Of a DNA stretch of 64,000 nt, positions 1 to 20,997 are shown piece after piece. The notes under the pieces were generated by a model. That model did no database searches. It saw only the letters and a list, made by a program, of their open reading frames with translations, and had not been told where the DNA came from. The translations under genes were made by a program, and so were the position numbers. Numbering within the stretch: the stretch's first letter is position 1; each line of letters begins with the position of its first letter. Source of the DNA: Brienomyrus brachyistius (Eukaryota; Chordata; Actinopteri; Osteoglossiformes; Mormyridae). The stretch is taken from NCBI RefSeq assembly GCF_023856365.1, contig NC_064540.1:14595191-14659190 (forward strand). The letters run 5' to 3'.

Positions 1-174
1 CACCATCACATTGTTTTTCCTGCTCAAATTACTTTCACGTCAGCTGTAAAATAACCGTTTTACTGTCTCTGCTGTGAATTCAAAATGGATTTTATTATAA
101 ATGCTTACAATAAAAAGGCCGGCTTAGATGGAAGATATGCTTTTGAATAAGGAGGCTCTTGAGAGAGTCATTAA

Positions 175-8186
<8,012 letters not shown>

Positions 8187-9030
8187 TCCACCTGCAGGAT
8201 GAGCTCAACACACTGCCAGTGACCAATGAGTGCCCTCAAATTAGCTCTTCTAAATCATTTGTAATCTTTTTTTTTTTTTTTAAGTAGGAAAATATCCAGT
8301 TTTTTTTCCTATGCCATGCCTGCGCTAGGAAAAGAACCTAGCAAACACATGCTGCCATGGATGTTGTCAAGAAATGTGTTAGAAATGAGGTTTCACAGGG
8401 TGAGGGCTGATGTTTTCAGGACTGAAACCAATTAAGATTCAAATTCTGTATGTTTTTTTTTTTATAAATGACTTCTCAGTAAAGATATATTAGATGAAAG
8501 CTGTCTAAGCCTTAAAGCAACATTTTAAAAATGGAGGGGGGAGGGTGTGTGTGCTTGTGTGTGTGTGTGTGTGTGAGAGAGTGTGTTTTTAATGATGACA
8601 ATGAGGGTGAAGACTGCCTCCCAGTGGCGGTCTTCAGAGTGTGTTTAGACCACGCAAAGTGGCGTTTTGTCAGGACCGATTTGGAAACTTCTGGGGTGTG
8701 ACTTTCCCATCTTAGAGCTTCAAACCTCAGATGAATTTAATTTAAAAAAATGCTGTCAGCTAAAGCCAGTCACATTAATTGACCTGATTTGTGCTGATTG
8801 ACCTGTAAACTGTCTGCACACTGAACGCGTGTCTTGGGTGGAGTGCATGTAGATGTCTTCTAACACTTTGGTTTTTAAAGAAGTTCCATTTGTTGTTAAC
8901 CTTGAAGCTGGATGAAGGTCATGTTCTCAACTCTACCTCTTATTAATTATTATTAATCTTGTTGTTTTAAATGCAATCTAACAATGTACATGAAAAGATC
9001 AAAACAATAAAATCGTATTAAATTGTGTAC
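8187..9030 (+). other. nampt: nampt 3' UTR with poly(A) signal
   Basis: About 840 bases follow the stop. A canonical AATAAA lies at 9006-9011, followed by a T/GT-rich stretch. A (T)14 run at 8267 and a (GT)n at about 8545-8575 lie inside. No earlier AATAAA was seen. Confidence 0.75.
9006..9011 (+). terminator. nampt: nampt polyadenylation signal
   Basis: A canonical AATAAA 820 bases after the stop, with GT- and T-rich sequence just downstream. Confidence 0.75.
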
Positions 9031-9095
9031 TTTCCTCAATTGATCCGTAGCTATTTTAGTATTCTATTGAAAATTTGTGTACATATACTCACTAG

Positions 9096-9422
9096 CGGGG
9101 GTGGCATGGTGGTGCAGTGGTTAGCACCTCTGCGACCTGGGTTCGTGTTTAGAGTTCCAATGTGTGTGGAGTTTGCATGTTCTCCACGTGTCGTCGTGGG
9201 GTTTCCTCTGGGTACTCCGGTTTCCCCCCACAGTCCAAAAACATGCTGAGGCTAATTGGAGTCGCCAAATTGTCCGTACGTGAGCATGTGTAAGTGAACG
9301 GTGTGTGTGTGAGTGTGCCTCGCGATGGGCTGGTGCCCCGTCCTGGGTTGTTCCGTTCCATTCCAGGCTCCGGACCCTCCGCAATGCTGAATAGGAAAAG
9401 TGGTTTCAGAAGATGTATGGAT
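9096..9422 (+). mobile_element. tRNA-derived SINE, copy 1
   Basis: The head GTGGTGCAGTGGTTAGCAC resembles a pol III A box and GGGTTCG at 9139 a B box. The body includes GTGTGGAGTTTGCATGTTCT, found again in the copies at 27664 and 61521. The 3' end reads ...AGAAGATGTATGG. The flanks ATACTCACTAG (left) and ATACTCGCGAG (right) look like an 11-base target-site duplication with two changes. Confidence 0.8.
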
Positions 9423-12400
9423 ACTCGCGAGCAAGTGTAAGTATAGCATTTCTGGTTTTACAAAAAGACATTTTTGTCTCTTGTGTCGCTAGCTTTTCTA
9501 TGTCTTTCAAAAATACAATTTTGTATTACAGCTGTGTATTGGTAATTTATTCCTGTCAGTTTGTAAATAGTCATCTTGACCGAAACGAATTGTCTGGAAA
9601 GTGCCCAGGGTTTAATCTACGTGGCGTCTGAGCTTCAGTGAGCCCTCAGTGATTGGCTGCCTTAAACACAGACGTGCCCTTTGGTCACCCTGGCTTCTTA
9701 GCCGCCAGAGCTGCGTCTTAGCTGGACGCTGATGTGGTATGCAGTGTTGGTAAGGTACCCATGTATGCTACTGATTTGCTTGGGATCTCTACTCTTCTAT
9801 CACTTTCTTACGTGAAATACTTTTTTTGAATGTTTTATTTAGAAGCTTTGGGATTTAGTGCCTGAATTTATTGCTTTTGAGAACAAAGAGCAGGGATTGT
9901 TTGTTCAGTCACAGAGTACTTCTGCTTAAGTAGCTTGACAAGCTATGGCAAACGATTGAATTCTAGTGCTGCTTTTTGTCATTCGGCGCTTTATTCTCTT
10001 GGTTCTGCAAATATGCTGCTGCCGTTTTTATAATGGACTCGTCATTATCATTATTAGTTGCTGTCAAGTCGATCTTGGTTCTGGATGACCAGACATTCTT
10101 CCAGAACTTACTTTCCTCTGTCGTATTGTAATCACTCCCTATACCTTTGCATGGCAAAGCCATACATTAGTGATCAGCGAAACACAGCAGGCTGCCTCTT
10201 CAGATCATCCTTCCTGCATTTCGCTCTGATCCCTGTAAGCCTGCTTCCGGCCTTCCCGGAGCACAGCTTCCTGACTCTCACTGAGCTGTATTTTTAGTTC
10301 TGCAGGTCTTTCAGACCTCCTGCTGTGTCTCCCACCTTGTTTTAATTGCTAGTGGGCTGATTAGGTCTGGCCTGTCAAAATGCAATGAATTCATACTCTG
10401 GACAGGACAGACGACAGTGTTTGACACCGTATATGAGGCTTGCGATTTCTTAATTTTTGCCAAAAACCTGCATCAGCTCCATCTGAAGTGTTTCCCGAAC
10501 CCCTTAGTAAATTGTCTCAAATCAAATTGTGCTAAAATCAAAAGTCTGATTAAAGCATCTGAATTCTGCTCTTTGTATCCAGTACGTAGTGTTGTGCTGC
10601 AGAACGACATTTAATGACTCATTTTAAATGACGCCAGTAAAATGCCCCAGCCAAATTCACCAATGGGCCCCTTATTTTGTCACTGTAACACTAGTTCAGA
10701 AGGAGGTCAAGTAGCACGAGATTCATTGTACTCCACAGGTCAACGAAGACAATGGGCCCCTACTGCGGAGCAGCGAATTGGCGCCCCCTGCTGACCATTA
10801 CTATTCGACAATTACTTTGGAGGAACCCGTGGTTTGACGGTCGTCCGCCCGTCTTCCAGGCCCATATCCAACGCAGGACTATATTTATATATATTTATTT
10901 TATGCAGACTTTTTTCACGACGTTGATTCGCCTGTTTCATATCTCAACATAGTTAATGCTTGACATTACTTATGACTTAAGATTAAAACTATTGTACGAT
11001 ACATGACACACGCATTGACCTAGAAATACAGCTTGACCATCAGATCTGTTACTTCTTGGTAATATTTAAATACATATTTTGCTGTTATTGTTGTCTTTGT
11101 TATGAATTATTATGTTATAATAATAATTATTATTTTAAGCACTAAACTGCAATATGTATCACGGTGAGAAGTACTCTCTACAAAGAAGTAATCTTTGCTG
11201 GTAGTCTAACTATGATGGTGTAACAGACACCCTCTCCCCCCCCCCCAATCTGGAAAGGCTAAACAGACAGCTTGCACAGCCAAGACTGTAGCAAATCCAT
11301 TAAAAGGAGAATTATATAATGATGGACTAGGTGGTATTACGGAGTACAGCCAACAGAGGGAGTGCCCAGATTTCATTGCCTCGTTTTATACACAAAGATT
11401 TGGATTTCCAAATTTCAGTTTAATTGATATTACTGTATTTCATCTTTCTTTAACAGGGACCGAAACTATGCATTAGAGACTGTAACATGAACGAGGTAAA
11501 CATCTGATTGCTATGCTTCCCAATGTTTGCCGTTCCATCTACTCAAAGCACCACCCGTCTCTCTTAAAGCAAATAAAAATGACAGTGAGAAAGTGCAGAT
11601 ATGTAATACTTACCCAGAAATTAATTTATCATGACATGATAAACACAGATAGAGGGATGTTTGTCCCATTGACTGAGCAGACTGACTGACTTGTGAAAAG
11701 CTGGTACTTCTGGTGTCATAAAATAGTTTTTCATTACAATTTATTAATGTTGCTGTCAGCATGTTTTGGCAAAACAACTGCTGCAGCATGAAATATCTGT
11801 AATGTTCGGGAGTATCGGTATTGTGTGATTCTCAATGTAAAGTCATACGAGGTTATGAGAACAATGTCAACAGGAATCAAAGCAATATATAAAAGGACCG
11901 GTCCACCCATCTTGTGACTGCTAAATCCTGTTCAGGGTTACGAAGGGGCCTAGAACCTATCCTAGCTGGTGCAGAAAGCTAGCAGAATAGCGAGGTCGGG
12001 ATGCCAGTCCATTACACACTCAAAATCACATACAGCTGGCGATTTAGAGAGATACCTGTTCAGGTAAAAGCACGTCTGTAGACTGCAGAAAGAAGCAGGA
12101 GTACCTGGTGGAAATCATACAGCACTAGGAGAACATGCAAAGTGTACACATGCACGGTGTGGGTGGGATTCGGACCCCTGACCCTGGAGTTGCGAGGCAA
12201 TAATGTTACTCACCATGCCACCCACTTAAAATATGTTCCCCGTTTTAATTAGAAAGTATTTAATTTGTTTTAATTATGTGTCATATTTGAACACTGTCTA
12301 TAAGCTTGTACTGCCTTAATCATGCAGTTCCTGTGCACAGAGTTGCGATCTGTCCAGGTCAAAGCGGACGGGCTTTTGAAAATGGAGATTTAGGATTAGG

Positions 12401-13087
12401 GTATTTCTGATACACACAGATGCCTGATCCAGGTGAGATTGTACACCAAGTGAATATAAACTTCTAGGTATATGGAATCCACACCGTGTCCTTAAACAGG
12501 CTCCGAAACCTTCTGCCAGTCCCTGCAGCTGTGATTCTGTCACACGATGGTCTGTTCCCCACATGTGAGATACGTCTGGAGGCGCGGCATGGTGATTGGC
12601 TGCTCTCGCCAGTCTGCTGCTCTACGCTTGTTGATGTGACTCCAGAGGACAGCAGATGTTAATGGAACCACTGACACGGCAACAAATCACACGTCCTTAT
12701 TAAATCAAAAATTATATATGAATGGATTATTATAGCTGTATTGTGCCACGGCAGACTTCACAGGCCCCTAATTTGTTTTTACTTCAACAAGACATTTTTT
12801 GCTATTTCACAAATGACATTTAAGGTAATGACATTCCAGAGCACATGGAATGAGACAAAGAGCTTATTTGGAACCGTCTTAAAGTAAATAAGAGCCTGCT
12901 AATGGGTGGCAATGTCAAAACGCACTGGCCCATTTGTTATGGACTAGATTAGTTGCTTAGCAACCAAAAGGCAAAGCCTGTTGTCATGGCTTCAACTTTC
13001 CCCGATACATGCAGAAATGATTGGCTGTCTTGTGACAGTCCCTCCAGTGGTGAGGTGGATCTGAGGAGAGCCAGCGTGAGGTGAACT
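9423..13087. other. Intergenic, no gene seen
   Basis: Apart from the minus-oriented retroposon relic at 11905-12230, no gene, RNA or tandem array is recognisable. Open frames (for example 10058-10297 and 10417-10614) are short and show no family motif. Confidence 0.5.
11905..12230 (-). mobile_element. Degraded SINE/LINE-tail relic, minus orientation
   Basis: Read on the minus strand it starts near 12226 with a GGTGGCATGGTGAGTA-like head and an anticodon-arm-like stretch, then passes through the same body seen in the plus-strand SINEs (ACATGCAAAGTG..., GGAGTACCTGGTGG...). Divergence is high, so it is an old copy. Confidence 0.6.
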
Positions 13088-13333
13088 GGGATGCCCTTTG
13101 CAGTAACGTAAGTCAGGGCATCGCTGGGTTGGCGTCGGGATGCCCTTTGCAGTAACGTAAGTCAGGGCATCGCTGGGTTGGCGTCGGGATGCCCTTTGCA
13201 GTAACGTAAGTCAGGGCATCGCTGGGTTGGCGTCGGGATGCCCTTTGCAGTAACGTAAGTCAGGGCATCGCTGGGTTGGCGTCGGGATGCCCTTTGCAGT
13301 AACGTAAGTCAGGGCATCGCTGGGTTGGCAGTC
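13088..13333. repeat. 49-bp minisatellite, 5 copies
   Basis: Units start GGGATGCCCTTTGCAG at 13088, 13137 and every 49 bases onward. Copies are virtually identical, so the array is young. Each unit holds a perfect 8-base inverted repeat, GATGCCCT...AGGGCATC, around a 17-base loop. Confidence 0.95.
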
Positions 13334-13725
13334 ACACTCCTGTAGCTGGGGTGGCTCTGTGCTGTTAACAAGGTCAACGTGTCAGACAAATGAGGATGGA
13401 CCAGTAGGGAAACAGCGGCCTGCTAGGCTCACAAATAACTCTCCTGGTCAGTTTAGTTACTACTTTTGCACCATTGTTCAATTCAATTTATTTTTATATA
13501 GTACCTTTCTCAACAGGAAGTGTTGCTCCACTTCCTCTTAGATGAGGGTGACAGAATATATAAAAGGAAATGGTACCTGCCCACAGAAATAATAGAAAAT
13601 TCACTGGTTTACAGTATCGCTTAATCCGAAAGAGTTGCAATAAAACTCTAATATCACATAACAATCAGCCAACTGCTTTCAGCCAAATGCCGATTTTCAC
13701 CCAACAGGTTGTGCTCATTTCTGCC

Positions 13726-14245
13726 CAGCTGATGGCCAGTTACTGGTTATGTGGCAGTCCTGGTTTGCAGGAGAGACCCTCAGGCCATGCCAAACACAGC
13801 TCTCCCCTGCTTTAAGTCGGTATCTCCCAGCTGATGGCCAGTTATTGGTCATGTGGCAGTGCTGGTTTGCAGGAGAGACCCTCAGGCCATGCGAAACACA
13901 GCTCTCCCCTGCTTTAAGTCAGTATCTCCCAGCTGATGGCCAGTTATTGGTCATGTGGCAGTGCTGGTTTGCAGGAGAGACCCTCAGGCCATGCGAAACA
14001 CAGCTCTCCCCTGCTTTAAGTCGGTATCTCCCAGCTGATGACTGGTTATTGGCCATGTGGCAGTGCTGGTTTGCAGGAGAGACCCTCAGGCCATGCCAAA
14101 CACAGCTCTCCCCTGCTTTAAGTCGGTATCTCCCAGCTGATGACTGGTTATTGGCCATGTGGCAGTGCTGGTTTGCAGGAGAGACCCTCAGGCCATGCCA
14201 AACACAGCTCGCCCCTGCTTTAAGTCGGTATCTCCCAGCTGATAG
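13726..14245. repeat. 102-bp minisatellite, 5 copies
   Basis: CAGCTGAT occurs at 13726, 13828, 13930, 14032, 14134 and 14236, exactly 102 bases apart. Because 102 is a multiple of 3, long frames stay open on both strands. These are not evidence for a gene. Confidence 0.95.
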
Positions 14246-16153
14246 TTCTTGAGCAAAACATCTGGCAGATTTATATGTTCATAATTAGGTGATTAAACGT
14301 GCTGTGACCTCCAGAATGTGGGGTATCCGGCTTCGCCCACGCCTTCATATCACAATCCTATCTGCATAAGTGCTTATTAAAAATGTATGAGTAGATGTCA
14401 TATACATTTATGAATTTGTGTTTCAATGTGTATGGGATGCTGTGCCAGTTCAGAGTAGCGAGAGTAATTTACTATGGTTCAGTCTGCAGGGAGAAACCCC
14501 ATCACGAAAGGAGAGAAACGGAGACTAAACTCATCAGGCAGCAGAGCTGGCTGTGTCACAGGGCCGACCCTGGACACCCCAGGGCCAATGGGGGAGGGGG
14601 GGGGGCACGGCAAAGCTACCAGCCCTCGACCAATGCTGCACATTCCCTTTCCAATACCCACAAACAACTTCAGCCACTGGCTCATCTAACCACCATGGGT
14701 CAAGAAATGCAATTGAGGCTCCTTCATCCCATCAGCCAAAGGAGACACCTCCTTCATCTCGGCGGGCACAGGACTCCATAGTGCCTAATAAAGAATTAGT
14801 GTGCGAGCAGAGAATGCTGTCTTGTGATACATACACAGTGTCACACGCCAGGCCAGCTTGCACATCCACCGTGCTAAACGGGTGCGTTCTGGGCCAACAG
14901 CTAGCCATACGGTAATTGCCTTGTGAACTCATCCAATGCTTTTATTTGCAGCATATTAGTGGGTTGCACTCAAGGTGTGGGGGTCAGCATGCTGCAGCAG
15001 GCATGAGGGCACTTGGGTAAGGCTGGCGCCTCTTCCCCGCTCAGTCCAAGCATGACATTGCGGAATTGCATTTGTGTAGGGAGAGACGATCGCACAGATC
15101 GTTGCATTAACCGGATTAACTGTTTCTGGTCATTGTACACATTCCTTGCATAATTTCCTGCAGGTTGAATGTTTGCTTTTTTCTAACTGGATGTGTTTGC
15201 TTTAGGGTGATAAGAAACAGCCGGTTGCTATTTGTTGACGGGAGACAGACCAAACTACAAAGCAACGTAAATGTAACATTTCAGTCATACTCAATTACTG
15301 GCATATGCACAGACGTCAAGGTGTTCTGATGACTGCAGTAGGTAATTAGATGAGTTATATACATCGAAATATGTCAGTCTTAGGCTGTATGACTGCAACC
15401 AACCGTCAGTGTAACGTCCCTGGCATGGAATTTAATGATCATCATTCTACCGGGAACGACAGAATATCATTATTGAAGACTGCCTAAAATAAACACACTT
15501 TTCAAAGAAACATGACATGTGCAAGACAATCTCTGTCCTAAAGTGCCTTTCATGTATTTCATAGTATAGTGACATTTTCTAGCGTAATTCTCTAGGCTCT
15601 AAGCAAAAGCAAAAAATAAAAAACAATGGGGGTATTTAGCTCCTTAGCTTGCAGGTGAATGGGAGCTTTCGCAGTGACGGTGCGACCAACTCCCAGGCTT
15701 TTAACTTTTCATAGCAAACAAGTGCCACCTAGTGGCTGTGATTGTCAAAACTCGGCATAATAATTTTAACAGGAGTTAATGTTACGGTAACCAAAGTCAA
15801 GTTTCTTCAAAAAAAGTTATTTTATGCAGAGACTTAAGTCATCAACACGTACTTACTAAAATAAGAATAATGAACATTAAACTCTATACCAGGGGCTTGA
15901 CACTGACATTTTTTATGTGACTGAGGATATTTACGATATATTATCAGTGCAGTGAATTTCCCCTGACTTTGACACATAGACTTAGTTTTGATATTAAAGT
16001 TAACTAATTAAATTGGAACCAAATGTGAATCATTTATGTGGTGGAATGATTTTATTTTACATTTGATTTTGGTTTTTAGTAAAAGCCACGTATTTAATAA
16101 AATTAAAAAGAAAAAAAACAGGACAATGCAGTATAACAACAAGTTAATATACC
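14246..16153. other. Intergenic, no gene seen
   Basis: Overlapping open frames at 14395-14915 are low in family-like motifs and overlap on both strands. They include a (G)9 run near 14597. Nothing else is recognisable. Confidence 0.45.
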
Positions 16154-16505
16154 TGTCACGCCCGATCCTCCCGTGTGCCACGCCCCCCTCGTTAACCTCC
16201 TGTGAAATCCCGATTGTTACCAGCTGATTCTTGTTGCTTCCATTAAGTCCTGGGTATTTATGTCCACGTCAGCGTATGTATCCCCAGTTCCGTCATTGAA
16301 GTCTCCGCCTCGCCTCGCCTCGCCTCGCCTCGCCTCGCCTCGCCTCGCCTCGCCTCGCCTCGCCTCGCCTCGCCTCGCCTCGCCTCGCCTCGCCTCGCCT
16401 CGCCCCGCCCCGTTCGCCAAATAATTCCCTTGTTCCTGGATCTCCGTCTCCCCGACCCTGATTCTCTGCTTCCAGTTCGCCCGTCGGTCTGACAATATCG
16501 TTACA
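16154..16505 (+). mobile_element. Possible solo LTR containing (CGCCT)n
   Basis: The segment begins TGTCACGCCC and ends GACAATATCGTTACA, fitting the TG...CA ends of a retroviral-type LTR. It contains TTAAGTCCTGGGTATTTA, a motif typical of fish LTR/retroposon ends. No matching target-site duplication is obvious, and no coding part of a retroelement adjoins it. Confidence 0.35.
16306..16405. repeat. (CGCCT)n pentanucleotide repeat, about 20 copies
   Basis: A near-perfect run of CGCCT ending in CGCCC variants. It accounts for the Arg/Gly/Glu/Ala-rich spurious minus-strand frame. It carries one CpG per five bases. Confidence 0.97.
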
Positions 16506-17384
16506 AAAATATCAACGACCCTTTTAAAATAATTTTATTTGTTTTAACCACGTAGGGATAATACGACACAAAAATAACAATAAAAAATGAATCCATTCAC
16601 TGCGAAAGATATAATATACCATTGTGTTTTAAAGAATTTTGAGCTGTTGCTAGTGGGAGCTAAATTTAGCTGTCATGTCTCTATGATTTTGGGGCTTTCC
16701 GTTCCTGTCCTCACACTAATTTCACCAAGCCGTTCTCTGCAAGCAGGCATATCCTCAGCCTTGGTCATCATGACAGTTCACTTGGTCAGGAGTGAAAATC
16801 TGTTTCCCCTCTGAATGAAGCCCCATTTGAAATGTGGGCAACTAGAATCATGTAGTAATTTATTCAGAATGATTGGTTAATTCTGTCTGGAAATTCTGTA
16901 TCTAGCAATAGTAGTTCTGTTTACTATATAATATGATTACCCCAAGAATATTGGTACCACCCAGACCTTAATAGGTCACTTACTCAAGCTTTTATTGTCC
17001 AGTAAATTTAAAGCATTAATTACTGCAGTACTGTCAAGCAGAACTTGCCAAGTTCATAACATGTAGCTGCAACATTCTTCCCATGTGATTTTTCCCTTTG
17101 ACTTTATTTATTATGAGCAGTTATGATTGTTATTCTTAGGACAGGTTCAGATGCTTTGAATCATAAAGGAAATAATATTTTCACTGACATCACCAAACTG
17201 AACCAGAATCAGATGCAGATATCTTGGAACAAAGGTTACCTCAGAGTGGATAATAGAGTCTTAGGCGAAAGCATCAAGGAGCAGGGACAAAACTCACCAC
17301 AGCCTCTAATTCTGAGGACCTGCTAGTTTGTAAGCTGAGTGCTCAGAATGGCCAGTAGGCGCAGAAGAAGCCTGTCGAGTAGCC
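16506..17384. other. Intergenic, no gene seen
   Basis: AT-rich, with short open frames lacking any recognisable motif. Confidence 0.45.
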
Positions 17385-17960
17385 TGTACGTACTCCTGTA
17401 CATACTCCTGTACATACTCCTGTACGTACTCCTGTACATACTCCTGTACGTACTCCTGTACATACTCCTGTACATGCTCCTGTATGTATTCCTGTACATA
17501 CTCCTGTACATACTCCTGTACACGCTCCATTATGCACTACAGTGCGCACTCCTGTACGCACTACTGTATGCGTTCCTGTACACACCTCCTGTGCGTACTT
17601 CTGTGCAAACTCCTGTACGTGTTCTTGTGAATGCTCCAGTGCATTGTCCTGTGCACACTCTTGTGCGCTCTCCTGTGCATGCTCCTGTATGCATTCCTGT
17701 ATGTTCCTGTGCATGCTCCTGTATGCATTCCTGTATGTTCCTGTGCATGCTCCTGTATGCATTCCTGTATGTTCCTGGGCATGCTCCTTTGTGCGCTCCT
17801 GTGCATGAATGCACTCCTGTATGTCCTTGTGCACGCTCCTGTACACACTCCTGTGCACATTCCTGTGCTCACACCCGTTCATGCTCCTGTGCATGCTTTT
17901 GTGCACACCCCTCTGCACTTTCCTTTGCACACTCCTCTGCGCCCTCCTGTGCATGCTCCG
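17385..17960. repeat. Degenerate 12-bp repeat block (CCTGTACATACT type)
   Basis: The first part (17385-17530) is a fairly regular run of CTCCTGTACATA/CTCCTGTACGTA. It decays downstream into CTCCTGTGCATG-like units, with TGCATTCCTGTATGTTC triplicated at about 17680-17780. The six overlapping long frames are all products of the 3-divisible period. Confidence 0.9.
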
Positions 17961-18114
17961 GGCAACACAGCACAAACATTTTCAACACTGAGATTCTAAT
18001 GTTGCTGTGTTGCATAATCCTTGCTGCAGCAGTTGCTCATATATCTTCTATAGCACAGGCCCACTGTGAAAGCAGGGTAACACCCTAGATGGCATGGACA
18101 TACATGCTGGGGGC

Positions 18115-18250
18115 AGTTATTCTAGCGGCATGTTTTTGGTTTGCAGGGGGCATTCTGCACAAATAGGGGGGGGGGACATGCAAACCCACGGATCTGGAAT
18201 TTGATCCCCTCACCCTGCAGTTCTACCCAACGAGCCATAAAACATTCTTC
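18115..18250 (-). mobile_element. SINE-head fragment, minus orientation
   Basis: On the minus strand it reads GGCTCGTTGGGTAGAACTGC with GGGGATCAAATTCCAG, a tRNA-like A-box/B-box pair, followed by ACATGCCC-type body sequence. Confidence 0.45.
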
Positions 18251-20827
18251 ACCTATTTACCATTTTCTAGGAGTATCTCTATTGAAATACATGTCAAAAG
18301 GCACATTTGCACATTAAGGGCAGCCTCCCCGCCAGTGTGTGGGTTTGCTGAGCCACATGGTGCCCCCCACAGGTGGAGAGGGCCAGCCTTAGTTCAGGGC
18401 TGTCCCAGGATAGGCCCTTGGTTGGCATACAGGTTACCCACATACAGTTTTCGGAAGTTGCAATTAAAATTGGGTATTAATTCAGTATGGCTGAATTAAG
18501 GCTCTGTATATATGGAGGGAGTGTAATATCTCATAATATTGTGGGTAATGTGGATGAATCACATTGCTGGACATGACCCAGTTCTTCCTTAATAATCTAT
18601 TTATTTTTTTCAACCACCAATCAAAAGAGAATACTTCCACAAACAAAATTAATAAAAATTCAATGCTTCATTGCCTAAGCAATGATGCCTAACATACAAA
18701 CACAATACTTTTTAAAAAGTCTTACATCGGTAAATTACCTTTGGACAGATCTGTTGGAATGTGGACTGGTCCCAAATAGGTCCGCAGTCAGTCCCTGCCT
18801 TAATCCAAATGCCTAGAAAACTAAAGAAACAATATTTATCTTTTTAAGTCTGAGCTAATAATGAGCTGGAGCTGGAACACGTTGGATGTATATTATGTGC
18901 AAGATTGTACTAAACACAAGCTATCAAATAGGGGTGCTGCTCCATTTTCTTCTATGTGAGGTTCTGTGCGGATGAGAGGTTCTGTGGGTGTGATTTCAGA
19001 ACCACTGATTTTTGTTAGTTGGCTTGTTTGTTCTGCTGCCTGAGGGGGGGTGCCGACTTGGTGCAGCGGTGGCTGCAGCTGGTGCTCCGTCTATTTCCAG
19101 CCGCACGAGAATAGCGTCACTCCCGAAGAGGGCAGGTGTGACCCTGCTGGGTCAGACGGCTTTTCTAGAACAAGTGCTTTTTACTGGAAGTAACAAATGG
19201 CTGTTTGTACTTGAGAAATGCGCCTGTTGTTCCTCGGGTTCTCATGGTGCCCCAGGAGCACAATGGTGAGTAAGAACCGACGAGTGTCCGTGCTCAAGCA
19301 CCAGCATAAATGAGCAGAGGAAATGCCCCCGCAGGCACCTCCTCAGCCGGGCTGGACCCCTCGTCCCCCCCCCCCCCCCCCCGCATCCCCCCCGCATCCA
19401 GACACCACTTCAGCATCTGAGCTGCTTTCATCTCTCATTCGCTTGGATTATCCAGCTTCATTTTAATGTGCTTTTAATTAGGCTGGTTTGAGGCAGAAAA
19501 TCTGACGCATAAATCAATCACCCAGCACACAATACGGAATGACGGCTCCTTCGAGGCGAATGGAGGCTAACAAAGGAATTATTATAGGCGACTGATTCAC
19601 AGAATTTCTATGATGAAGCGTCTTTGATGTCCCATGTTTTGTAGAACGGACCGTATTTGGGAATATCCACCTGTTTAACCGCTTATTGTGGTCAGCGTGG
19701 GGTGGGCAGCCAGCACAGGGCGCCAGCCTAATCTGGTACTAGGTTTGCGGGTCTGGGAAGCTGAGGAGGAGCTGGTGTAGCTGCAGGACCAGGGAGGGGC
19801 AGCAGGCACCAGCCGCTTGCAGATTCTTGCCTCAAAGACAGAAATGGGAGGTGCCGATGTTTAAGGATGGCAGCCACCTGATCTGGAACTGGGAGCTCTT
19901 AGCCAGGGTAAGTGGAGGAGCTGTTTGTGCATGTGGGACCACATTGTGTTATAGCAAGGGTTCTATTGCAGACCACGGTCCAAATGCAGACCGAACTCCA
20001 GGTTAGTCCCAGCCGATAAAGTACCTTATGAATCCATAGGGTTAGCGTAACAAGCTTAATGTGGTTTGAAGTACAAAAATACAGTGAAGGACCACTAAAT
20101 TTGCACGCACATAACTTGTCATAATCACAGAGCCACTGAGACACAGATCCACTGAGTCATAGAGCCACTGAGAAAAAGAGCTACTAAGTCACAGAGCCAC
20201 AGAGCCACTGAGCCACCCAAATTAAGAACTGCACCTAAATTGGTCCAGTAATATAACCAGGGCTACACAGGAAAGCTGGATTTGTTCTGGTAAAAAGAAG
20301 CATATGGTTTGGGGCACTGATGTGTGACCTGTAGTTAACCTGCCTTTAACCTGCTTTTTCTGCATGTACTAAGCAAACTACTAAGAAATCATGCTGTTGC
20401 CCAAAATATTGATGACCTTGTGATGCTGGCCTGCATCTAATGACCTTATGGCATTGTTCATGAGGCTGTTTAATGGTTAATGCGTAATTAATGTCACCAT
20501 TAGTTGCCCCAGCTGGTCCCACCCACCACCAGATGAACCCACCCTGACCCGACTGCCAGCTGCCAGGGCTGAGAGGGTGGCAGGCGTCTGCTGTACTGTT
20601 TACAGACCTACCATCACGGGGGGGGGCACTCACAACAGAGACCTGCTGCATCCAGAGGCAAGGCCGGTCCATTTCATACTGTGCAGAGATTGTAGGAAGC
20701 AGAGGAATCATCACTGTGAGCTGGACAAGACCTGGAAGAGGAACATCATGAGGATGTGATTTCCCAGCCCTGGAGATGGAGAGAGCAATGCTGCCGTCTC
20801 ACTGCGATGCTCTGTAACAGGCTCCTT
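18251..20827. other. Intergenic, minor repeats only
   Basis: Contains a (C)19 run near 19364, an old retroposon-tail fragment at about 19665-19760, and a degenerate repeat of AGAGCCACTGAG at about 20125-20215. No gene is supported. The frame at 19012-19269 has no family motif. Confidence 0.45.
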
Positions 20828-20997
20828 AGCATTGGCCTAGCATTACCCTAGCATTGGCCTAGCATTACCCTAGCATTGGCCTAGCATTACCCTAGCATTG
20901 GCCTAGCATTACCCTAGCATTGGCCTAGCATTACCCTAGCATTGGCCTAGCATTACCCTAGCATTGGCCTAGCATTACCCTAGCATTAGCCTAGCTA
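20828..20997. repeat. 22-bp minisatellite, about 8 copies
   Basis: Unit AGCATTGGCCTAGCATTACC plus CT, near-perfect. Each unit is itself a diverged dimer of an 11-bp CCTAGCATTRS core. Confidence 0.95.

Noticed and set aside
13749..14252. A 167-residue frame with 34-residue repeats
   Set aside because: A 102-bp minisatellite with nearly identical units, and an equally open minus strand.
17339..18088. Cys/Leu-rich and Thr/Gly-rich frames on both strands resembling keratin-associated or silk-like proteins
   Set aside because: A degenerate 12-bp repeat; period divisible by 3 keeps all frames open.
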